From positions 1-13,399 of the forward strand of contig CAIUHT010000544.1 in NCBI GenBank assembly GCA_903898975.1: a stretch of 13,399 bases of DNA, given 5' to 3'. The notes under the pieces are model-generated. The model worked only from the letters and a program-made list of their open reading frames with translations. It was not told the DNA's origin and ran no database searches. The translations under genes and the position numbers were made by a program. Below are positions 7,164-13,399 of the stretch, piece by piece; position 1 is the first letter of the stretch; each line of letters begins with the position of its first letter. The stretch comes from an uncultured Planctomycetaceae bacterium. GTDB taxonomy: Bacteria; Planctomycetota; Planctomycetia; Planctomycetales; Planctomycetaceae.

Positions 7164-10100
7164 TCACTCGGGAGCCCGCTCGCCCTTCAGGAACGAGAGG
7201 AGGTCGGCCATCTGCGTCTGCGTCAGGTCGCGTTCCAGCCCGGTGGGCATCAGGCTCACCCCCGCCGCTGAAAACTCCTGGAGGCTCGCCCGGGGGAGCG
7301 TCTGCTCCACCCCCTGCGGCAATCGCAGCGTGACCTGCTCGGGCGTGCTCCCCGTGACCAGTCCCGACAGCACCCGTCCCTCGGTGGTCACCACGCTGTA
7401 AGCCGCGAAGCCCTCGGTGATTTCATGATCGGGAACCAGGATGTGCAGCAGCAGCGACGCCTTTGGCTGATTGCGGACACCAAACAGATCGGGGCCCACC
7501 GCGTGCCCCACCCGGTCCAGCCGATGGCAGTTCGCACACACTCGGGCGAAGACCTCGCGCCCCCGCCCAGAATGGCCCGGCAGATCGGCGACCTCTTTCC
7601 AGGCGTCATAGACCGCCGCCCGGTCTCCCTCGGGCTGCCCGAACAGCGCGGTGGCGCGGGCTTTCACAGTGGCGTCGGGATGCTGCAGCAACTGGCGCCG
7701 GCGAAACGCGTCGACCGCCGTGGGTAGAATGGTCCGCCCCTCGATCGCCGTCAGCAGGCCGCGGGCATGCGTCGGCTGAGCGAGCAGCGTCGCCAGGATC
7801 TCGGCCCGCACGCGGGGGGAACGCCGGGCGAATTCGTCGGGCTCCAGCAGCCACCCGGCCACCTCGTCGCGAGGGACGGTCGCCAACAGCCTCAGGCTGG
7901 CCAGGGAAACCTCTTCGTGGTCCATGCCGGCGGTGGTCCGGAGCAGCGGGCCGGCGACCTCCCAGGGGCCCTCAGCCAAAAACTCGAGCAATTCCAGCGT
8001 CCCTGGGGCGGCGTCGACCGCCCTGCCCCGCTCGCCCGCGAGGGTGTCCCCTGCTGGTCCGGTCCGCTCTTGGGCATCCGCGGCGTTTTCCTGCGAAGCT
8101 GGCTTGCCGAGTGTGGCCAGGCTGGTGCGCAGCTCGATCGTGGCCCGCTCGAGCGCTGTCTGCCAGGCCGATGTGCCCCCCTCGGTCAAAGGCAACTTCG
8201 ACCACGCCGCGGTCCCGGCGGGCACCTGGCCCCGTTCGCGCAGACCACGAGCCAGCCCAGTCCACAACGGCACACGTTTCCGCCAGGCGTCCCCCGGGGC
8301 ATCCAGCCATCGCGGACAGTCGGACACCAGCGCCGATTCAGGCAGTGCGAGCGCCGCAATCCGCCCCAATTCCATCAGAAACGGGGCCGCACTCCTCTGC
8401 GAGATGCTTCCCGTTGCTGCGGAACGGCCAGTCGGGCCCCCTTTGGCTGAGGGTGGCGTGGCTGGCGACGTGGGGGAAAGAGCTGCGTCGTTCTCGCTCA
8501 CCTCCTCGGCAGTCTCGTCGTCGAGGCGGTCCAAGACAGCCGTCAGCAGCGACGCCTCGCGACCCGCCGAGGCCGCCAGCACAGCGGCTCGCGTCCAGCG
8601 ATCGGCGCCACTCCGCAAACCGAGTTCGGCCAGAGAGGTCGACAGTTCCGACTCGAATTCGGGCTCTCCCCCCGGGGGAAGCTGGGCGACCGCGACCGCC
8701 GCCTGAAACTGCACCCGGGGCGATTCGTCACGCAGCAACGCTGTCAGCAGCCGGGCCAGCCCAGCGACCAGTTCGCGATCCTCCGAGACCAGCCTGGTGG
8801 CCAGGGCCCGTAATTCCGCCCGCTCACTGGTGAGCAGGTTCCGCCAGTCACCAGGCTGCAGAGCCTGCCAATGGTGGGCAACCGAGACCGCCGCCGCGAC
8901 CCCCTCGGGCGCTGCCGTCGGGTCACGCAGCAACATCCGCAGCAGCGGGAGCACGCTGCGATCATCCCGTTCAATCAGGAGGCGCCGCGCGGTATCGCGA
9001 TGCCACCCGTTCGCCGAACGCAGGTGCGCCACCAGGTCGGTCGCCGGAACCCGCGAGAGCGCTGGTGCCCGGCGGGCGGCCAACTGCGCGGCGTCTCCCC
9101 CCGCTGCCCGGACACGCCAGATGCGTCCACTGTGGCGCCCGGTTTCGAAGTCGGTCTGCTTGCGGATCTCGACCGGAAGATAATCGGGATGCTCAATGGT
9201 TTTGCGGTACATATCGCAGACGTACAGCGTGCCATCGGGAGCGTTCGCCAAGAAGACCGGACGGCACCATGGATCGGTGCTGGCCAGCAGTTCGTGCTCG
9301 CGCAGCAGCGGGAGGGCGGCCGAGACCGCCCCGGTGGCGATAAGCCGGTCGGCATGGACCAGGTTGCCTGTCGGGTCACAAGAGAGGACGGCCCCGTGGA
9401 ACGCCGCGGGGAGGTTGTCGCCGCGAAAGACCGTCACCGCGCAGGCCGCCGTGAAGGTCCCCGCATGAGAATCCGCCGTGGTCACATGCGTGGTCAGCGG
9501 GAACAACCGGGCCGCCGCCCCATGTCCCCGCAGAGGTTCGGACACGACCTCCACCGGGCAGTTGTGCACAGTGTCGGTGAATCGCAGCAAGGGTTGTCGC
9601 CGCCAGGTCGCCGCGGGCGCAACAACCTGCTGCACCTGCACCCGGTTGTAACAGATGAAGCGGGAGCCGTAGTCATCGAAGGTCTGGCCGAACTGGGCAC
9701 CGCCGTCGACCTTTTCCCAGCGCGAACCGTCGGGCAGAAACCGCAGATCGGCCCGTGCCAATTCGACCATCGGCCCATCGGGGTGTCGGGGGCCGGTCAC
9801 GCGTCCCCCGGTCAATCCCCCCGCCAGGTAGATCCAGTTGTCGCCCCCCCAGGCAGGATGACTGACCCGCAGTTGCGTGCTGCCCGAGGTCGAAAAGCCG
9901 GTCAGCAGCACTTCGCGGATTTCGGCCCGGCCATCCCCGTCGTCGTCCTTGAGGAACAACACGTCGGGCGCGCAGGTCACGACCCAGCCTCCCCGATAGG
10001 CCAACAGTCCGTTGGGAAACGTCAGCCCCTCCGCAAACGTCCGACGGCTGTCGATCTCCCCGTCGCCGTTGGTGTCGAGCAACTCGCTGATCCGCCCCAG

Positions 10101-10406
10101 GAGTGGTTCCCCTTCGGGCGGGCCGACCGGATAGCCCCGATTCTCGGCGACAAACAGCCGGCCATCGGCGTCAAAGGCCAGGGCGACGGGGCTTTCCACC
10201 AGTGGCTCGGCGGCGATCAACTCGGCGACGAGGCCTTCCGTCACATGGAGTGTCGCGTGGGCCTCGCCGGGAGGTGTCACCGACCGCTCCTCGGCCTGTC
10301 CCGTCGGGCCGGCCCCCCAGACGAGTCCCACCAGCAGCAGCGCGGCCAACCAGCGCTGGGGCCGGGGGAAGATCTCAGTCAGCGTGCGTGCGTTGGGGTT
10401 CGTCAT
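7164..10406 (-). CDS. PVC-type secreted protein: dehydrogenase-like propeller, HEAT repeats and cytochrome c domain
   Basis: A 1080-residue exported protein. The signal peptide has Arg/Pro/Trp before a hydrophobic stretch at 20-32, with probable cleavage after GQA near 38. Residues about 50-433 form the planctomycete/verrucomicrobial 'membrane-bound dehydrogenase' propeller. It carries calcium-loop-like repeats DTNGDGEID (111-119) and DDDGDG (154-159) and ends in an RIWRVR strand. Residues about 455-930 are helical HEAT-like repeats, interrupted by low-complexity inserts at 632-674 and 768-801. The C-terminus is the PVC heme-binding cytochrome c domain: CANCH at 957-961 gives covalent heme attachment and the proximal His, and M1053 in the SLMPTG motif is the likely distal ligand. 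The family is thought to oxidise sugars or alcohols outside the cytoplasm and pass electrons to heme, but the substrate is unknown. ATG 10406 is the only start that leaves an intact signal peptide. It has no Shine-Dalgarno. It is the only gene in its transcription unit. Confidence 0.9.
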   Translation of the reverse strand: MTNPNARTLTEIFPRPQRWLAALLLVGLVWGAGPTGQAEERSVTPPGEAHATLHVTEGLVAELIAAEPLVESPVALAFDADGRLFVAENRGYPVGPPEGEPLLGRISELLDTNGDGEIDSRRTFAEGLTFPNGLLAYRGGWVVTCAPDVLFLKDDDGDGRAEIREVLLTGFSTSGSTQLRVSHPAWGGDNWIYLAGGLTGGRVTGPRHPDGPMVELARADLRFLPDGSRWEKVDGGAQFGQTFDDYGSRFICYNRVQVQQVVAPAATWRRQPLLRFTDTVHNCPVEVVSEPLRGHGAAARLFPLTTHVTTADSHAGTFTAACAVTVFRGDNLPAAFHGAVLSCDPTGNLVHADRLIATGAVSAALPLLREHELLASTDPWCRPVFLANAPDGTLYVCDMYRKTIEHPDYLPVEIRKQTDFETGRHSGRIWRVRAAGGDAAQLAARRAPALSRVPATDLVAHLRSANGWHRDTARRLLIERDDRSVLPLLRMLLRDPTAAPEGVAAAVSVAHHWQALQPGDWRNLLTSERAELRALATRLVSEDRELVAGLARLLTALLRDESPRVQFQAAVAVAQLPPGGEPEFESELSTSLAELGLRSGADRWTRAAVLAASAGREASLLTAVLDRLDDETAEEVSENDAALSPTSPATPPSAKGGPTGRSAATGSISQRSAAPFLMELGRIAALALPESALVSDCPRWLDAPGDAWRKRVPLWTGLARGLRERGQVPAGTAAWSKLPLTEGGTSAWQTALERATIELRTSLATLGKPASQENAADAQERTGPAGDTLAGERGRAVDAAPGTLELLEFLAEGPWEVAGPLLRTTAGMDHEEVSLASLRLLATVPRDEVAGWLLEPDEFARRSPRVRAEILATLLAQPTHARGLLTAIEGRTILPTAVDAFRRRQLLQHPDATVKARATALFGQPEGDRAAVYDAWKEVADLPGHSGRGREVFARVCANCHRLDRVGHAVGPDLFGVRNQPKASLLLHILVPDHEITEGFAAYSVVTTEGRVLSGLVTGSTPEQVTLRLPQGVEQTLPRASLQEFSAAGVSLMPTGLERDLTQTQMADLLSFLKGERAPE

Positions 10407-10454
10407 CGGACAGCGGTAGTGCGGGGTGTGGCGATCACGACAGAACGGAGCACG

Positions 10455-10463
10455 ATTGTAGCA
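10455..10463 (-). promoter_or_regulatory. Extended -10 promoter candidate of the cytochrome gene
   Basis: Read leftward, TGCTACAAT combines a TGn extension with a five-of-six -10 box. There is no credible -35, as is common for extended -10 promoters. Initiation near 10448 would leave a leader of about 42 bases before ATG 10406, and it would exclude the longer in-frame reading from the TTG at 10535. Confidence 0.5.
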
Positions 10464-10975
10464 CGGGTTGATCGCCGCGAGAGATGACGTCCCCAACTGC
10501 AACCGGCACGGAACCCTGTCATTCCCTCGCCGCAACTTGGCGTCCGCTCGGCCGACAGGCCGCGGACTGGCCTCTTCCCCTGGGGTGCCCCCGCAGCGGG
10601 CCCCTCCCCTGCTGCTTCCTCAAACCGTCAACCCATCCATCGCGGAACAGCAGGCGAGTGACTGTCGGGGCCGCCCGAGGACGATTGCGGCGCGGGCACA
10701 TCGGTGTTTGCCTGGCACAGCTTCGGAGGACTCGCAAGCACGGCAGGCCACAGAGAGTTGTTCTGACTCGGCCCGCTCCGATTTGTGGTCATACAGACCT
10801 GCCTCGACTTACGCCGGGCCCGCTGAATCGGATGGCAACGGTGTTTCCACCGCTCACGAACCAGAACCCCACACCGCTGCGGGCCGGGGGATACATCAGG
10901 CGAAGCCCGTCCGCTTCGGCAGTGCCGTCCGAATTGGCGGGGACGGCCCCGCCTCGGTATTGTCGTGTGCAGATC
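10464..10975. other. Long divergent intergenic region upstream of the pseudouridine synthase
   Basis: About 510 bases with no recognisable gene. The synthase frame stays open back to 10484, but the extra 164 codons translate to Cys/Arg/Pro-rich sequence with no domain and the family N-terminus is complete without them. A small perfect hairpin lies at 10839-10852 (CGGTG/CACCG, 4-base loop). The last 55 bases hold the overlapping hairpins and a possible promoter listed separately. Confidence 0.6.
10924..10953 (+). promoter_or_regulatory. Two mutually exclusive hairpins and a weak promoter just upstream of the pseudouridine synthase
   Basis: Stem A pairs GCCGTCC (10924-10930) with GGACGGC (10941-10947), 7 bp with a 10-base loop. 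Stem B pairs GGCGGGG (10936-10942) with CCCCGCC (10947-10953), 7 bp with an ACGG loop. They share bases, so only one can form. The region also overlaps a possible promoter, TTGGCG (10934-10939), 18-base spacer, TATTGT (10958-10963). If that promoter is used, the transcript would be nearly leaderless and the hairpins would act as DNA only. The pairing is exact; any function is inference. Confidence 0.35.
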
Positions 10976-12208
10976 ATGAGCGAGTTTCAGCCCTTCTCCG
11001 CCCGCCTGACGGTCGAAGCGTACCTGCAGGGGGTGCGCATCGATTCGTTCCTGGTGCGGCATTTCCGCAACTACACCCCGTACCGCATGCAGCGGCTGGT
11101 TCGGGCCGGGCAGGTGCGTGTCGAGGGGGTCGTCGCCGAGACGCACACCCGGGTTTACAAGGGTCAGCAGGTCTCCGTCGTCCTGCTCGAGCCTCCCGAC
11201 CACATGCTCCCCCCCGACCCCCGTCCCCTCGAAGTGCTCTTCGAGGACGACTGGCTGATTGTGGTCAACAAGCCCGCCGACCTGGTGGTGCATCCCTGCG
11301 GGGCCTATGCCTCGGGCTCACTTGCCAATGCCCTGCAGGCCCACTTCGACCAGCAGACCGAGCGGCCCGGGCTGGTCCGCCCCGGCATCGTCCATCGTCT
11401 CGATCGCCTGACCAGCGGGGTGATGGTCTGTCCGAAAGATCATCTCGCCCATCGCCATCTCGGCATCAGCTGGGAACAGGGACGCGTTTCGAAGTCTTAC
11501 CTCGCGCTGGTGCACGGCGAAGTGGAAGCCGATAAGGGAGACATCAACGTCCCGATCGGTCAGTGGCCTGGCGGAGGGACGATTCGCATGTCGGTGTCGA
11601 CCGACGCCATCGAGGCCCGCCCTTCGCGAACGCTGTACGAAGTGGTCGAACGCTTCCCTGGGTACACCCTGGTGCTGGCCCGCCCACTGACGGGTCGGCT
11701 CCACCAGATCCGCGTGCATCTTGCCTCGATTGGGCACCCGGTCCTGGCAGATGAGTTCTACGGCCCCTCGGCGGCCCTGCATCTGAGCGATCTGGACTGG
11801 CAGCCCAAGCGGCTCGCCAGCCCGTTCTTCGGTCGGGGCGACCAGTTACCAACCACGGGGGCGTCGAAACCGCAGCCGACTCTGGCTGACCAACCGCTGG
11901 CAGGCCCAGCCAGCGGACCTGCTCAAACCGGGGTCACGGCTGAGCGAACATCGGGACCGGGGCGTTCCGCTGCCGAGCTGGTGGACGAAACCGAGGAGGA
12001 AGAACCGGGGCCCCGTGCGGTCGACGACACCGACCCGCTCAACCCGTGCCTGCTCAATCGCCAGGCCCTGCACGCCTTCGGCCTGCGGTTCATGCACCCG
12101 ATTACCCGCATCCCCCTCGCGTTCGAAGCCCCGCTCGCCGCCGATATTGCCCACGTGGTCGAGCGCCTGCGACAACGCCAGGCCAAGAGCCCTCCCGTGC
12201 TCGATTGA
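10976..12208 (+). CDS. RluA-family RNA pseudouridine synthase with a disordered insert
   Basis: Converts uridine to pseudouridine in rRNA or tRNA. The 410 residues contain an N-terminal S4-like RNA-binding region (about 18-68) and the RluA catalytic fold from about 84. VVNKP (96-100) is followed by VHPCGAY (105-111). The catalytic loop HRLDRLTSG (140-148) supplies the essential Asp143, and the RNA-contact motif GRLHQIRVH spans 240-248, with Leu replacing the usual Thr. Residues about 281-355 are a Pro/Gly/Ala/Glu-rich insert before the conserved C-terminal NRQALHA (361-367) and FEAPL. Most bacterial relatives have only about 20-30 residues there. VHPCG plus HRLDRLTSG recall the eukaryotic RPUSD2/Pus9 tRNA enzymes more than E. 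coli RluD, so I give no Rlu symbol. The start ATG 10976 lacks a Shine-Dalgarno, and GTG 10967 is a possible alternative. The gene is monocistronic. Confidence 0.9.
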   Translation: MSEFQPFSARLTVEAYLQGVRIDSFLVRHFRNYTPYRMQRLVRAGQVRVEGVVAETHTRVYKGQQVSVVLLEPPDHMLPPDPRPLEVLFEDDWLIVVNKPADLVVHPCGAYASGSLANALQAHFDQQTERPGLVRPGIVHRLDRLTSGVMVCPKDHLAHRHLGISWEQGRVSKSYLALVHGEVEADKGDINVPIGQWPGGGTIRMSVSTDAIEARPSRTLYEVVERFPGYTLVLARPLTGRLHQIRVHLASIGHPVLADEFYGPSAALHLSDLDWQPKRLASPFFGRGDQLPTTGASKPQPTLADQPLAGPASGPAQTGVTAERTSGPGRSAAELVDETEEEEPGPRAVDDTDPLNPCLLNRQALHAFGLRFMHPITRIPLAFEAPLAADIAHVVERLRQRQAKSPPVLD

Positions 12209-12250
12209 TACGGCCCCAACCGACCGGACTCACATCGAGCAAGCCAAAGC

Positions 12251-12271
12251 GGGGGCGGTCTGCTGGCCCCC
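12251..12271 (+). terminator. Weak terminator-like hairpin after the pseudouridine synthase
   Basis: GGGGGC (12251-12256) pairs perfectly with GCCCCC (12266-12271) around a 9-base loop, about 42 bases after the stop codon. No T-tract follows, so it is at best a weak or factor-assisted terminator. The rest of the 12209-12482 spacer shows no gene, only an 11-base direct repeat at 12471-12481 and 12489-12499. Confidence 0.3.
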
Positions 12272-12482
12272 CCACTTCAGGGCGAATTGCCGCGCGTGGC
12301 ACACGCACCGAGGGGATGATGCTCGCTCACGGTCAAGTCGGACGGCGTCTCACGGCGCCTGGCACGACGGAGAGACGTCGACCCGCAGTGGCTCGCGAGA
12401 TCTGGACGAGAACTCTCCTCCAACCGCGCCGCTCAATCCGACCACTCAGCCCGCTGGGGGCCACTGACCTGCGGGCCGCGAC

Positions 12483-13399
12483 TCAACCGCGGGCCGCGAA
12501 GGCCGCTGCGGCCACGGGCGAATGCGATTCTTCCCAGACGCGCTGCCGGAGCGTGTTGGGATCGCCGGCGACGTCCTCGTGCCAGGCCGCCAAACCGCCC
12601 GCCACGCGAATGCGGGGATGGCTGGTCTGCAGTTGGGCATCACACCACAGGCGACCCCGTTCATCGGCTACCAGCGCTCCGGTGGGCAGGTCGAGTTCCT
12701 CCGTCCGCCCCCGCGACTCGATCGCCAGCCACGCCGTCTGCGTGCTCAACACTTCGCCCGAGACCAACTGAACGGTGGCTCCCCCGGCAGAACCTGGCGC
12801 GACCGAGATCACTTCCGAGTAGGGCATCCACCCAATCCCTTCGCGCAGCAGCAGGCGCTCGAGTCGCTCGCCCCCGCAGGCCGACCGTTCCAGTGCAGGC
12901 CGCCCCCGATCAATCAGCAGCACCCGCGTCCCCAGGGCGGCGAGGAACCGGGCCGTTTCCAGACCGGTGGTCCCAGCCCCAATCACGACCGCCGAGCGGG
13001 GAACCTCCGTCAGCATCAGGGCGTCGCTGGCCGAGAAAACCGCGCGGGAGTCAAACTGCGCCCAGGCCGGCCGCTGGCCGCTGGTCCCCGTGGCGATCCA
13101 GGCACGCGGGGCGAAAGCTTCGAACCCCGAGACCTCTCCCCGCAGCCGCAGACCGTCGGCGCATTCGTCGAGGCGGACTTCTTCGGCCACACTCTCTCCA
13201 CCCGCCGCGAGCCAGCGTCGGAGCCGCAGGTCGTGCTCCCGACGGAGATCACGCATCGCGAGCTCGATCAGTTCGCTGGGCCCGGGCACGACTTCGCTGG
13301 GCCCTCGCGACTGCCACACCTGCCGGGCTCGGGCCAGAAGTTGTTCGGTGGGCCACTCTTCCGCGAACGCGGGAGGGGCACCGACCGCCAGCAGCACCC
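12483..13399 (-). CDS. Partial pyridine-nucleotide-disulfide-type FAD/NAD oxidoreductase, apparently lacking the dimerisation domain
   Basis: The 5' end lies beyond the window; 304-305 codons are visible. Counting from the GTG at 13397, the chain resembles the middle of soluble transhydrogenase / dihydrolipoamide-dehydrogenase-like proteins. An IATGT motif (101-105) is the FAD-domain ATG signature. An NAD-binding Rossmann motif GAGTTGLE (140-147) follows, with an acidic residue at the end of the second strand (D163), which favours NAD(H) over NADP(H). The second FAD contact, normally a Gly-Asp near 267-268, is Gly-Gly here. The protein ends about 36 residues later, where relatives continue about 150 residues through the dimerisation domain holding the catalytic His-Glu pair. 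The N-terminal FAD fold and any redox Cys pair should lie outside the window. The first visible residues look a little like a signal peptide (AFA before EEW), so a start at 13397 is possible but less likely. Catalytic activity is doubtful. Confidence 0.75.
   Translation of the reverse strand, partial: VLLAVGAPPAFAEEWPTEQLLARARQVWQSRGPSEVVPGPSELIELAMRDLRREHDLRLRRWLAAGGESVAEEVRLDECADGLRLRGEVSGFEAFAPRAWIATGTSGQRPAWAQFDSRAVFSASDALMLTEVPRSAVVIGAGTTGLETARFLAALGTRVLLIDRGRPALERSACGGERLERLLLREGIGWMPYSEVISVAPGSAGGATVQLVSGEVLSTQTAWLAIESRGRTEELDLPTGALVADERGRLWCDAQLQTSHPRIRVAGGLAAWHEDVAGDPNTLRQRVWEESHSPVAAAAFAARG

Noticed and set aside
8871..10487. A 538-codon open frame antisense to the cytochrome gene, and similar ones at 7463-8833 and 4431-5705
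   Set aside because: All overlap well-supported genes on the other strand and encode Arg/Pro/Gly-rich sequence without motifs.
10484..10975. A 164-codon in-frame extension upstream of the pseudouridine synthase
   Set aside because: The translation is Cys/Arg/Pro-rich with no domain, and the enzyme N-terminus is complete from ATG 10976. The open frame is expected by chance in GC-rich DNA.
1..13399. A new multi-gene system such as defence, secretion or a metabolic island
   Set aside because: The genes are separately transcribed, functionally unrelated and recognisable at family level. No mobile element, integrase or toxin-antitoxin signature is present.

Overview
The window looks like ordinary chromosomal core of a GC-rich planctomycete. 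The strongest marker is the 7164-10406 gene, which joins a planctomycete/verrucomicrobial 'membrane-bound dehydrogenase' propeller to HEAT-like repeats and a C-terminal PVC-type cytochrome c domain. Single-gene transcription units, long spacers, weak Shine-Dalgarno signals and an O-antigen-ligase-like protein with a TPR tail fit the same group. I see no phage, transposon, CRISPR, tRNA or rRNA.

Layout. 1-168: a short 16-bp tandem repeat, then a strong intrinsic terminator for the leftward gene that follows. 169-1668 (-): exported TPR protein with its own promoter and a perfect Shine-Dalgarno on a GTG start. 1669-2128: divergent spacer. 2129-4060 (+): FtsH AAA+ zinc metalloprotease. 4061-4400: spacer with small repeats. 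4401-6872 (+): polytopic O-antigen ligase/polymerase-like protein with a TPR tail, starting at TTG. 6873-7163: convergent spacer. 7164-10406 (-): the large secreted cytochrome c protein. 10407-10975: divergent spacer with a leftward extended -10 promoter and two overlapping hairpins just before the next gene. 10976-12208 (+): RluA-family pseudouridine synthase with a long disordered insert. 12209-12482: convergent spacer. 12483-13399 (-): part of a pyridine-nucleotide-disulfide-type flavoprotein whose N-terminus lies outside the window and whose C-terminal dimerisation domain appears absent.

The genes do not form one operon. No two adjacent genes are close enough to be obviously co-transcribed, and the spacers run from about 275 to 570 bases. 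The products fall into envelope and export functions (TPR protein, FtsH, O-antigen-ligase-like protein, exported cytochrome), RNA modification and redox. I found no convincing new multi-gene system. The most interesting points are within genes: disordered inserts with relaxed codon use in three unrelated proteins, the truncated flavoprotein, a pseudouridine synthase with eukaryote-like RPUSD2/Pus9 motifs, and mutually exclusive hairpins in its leader.
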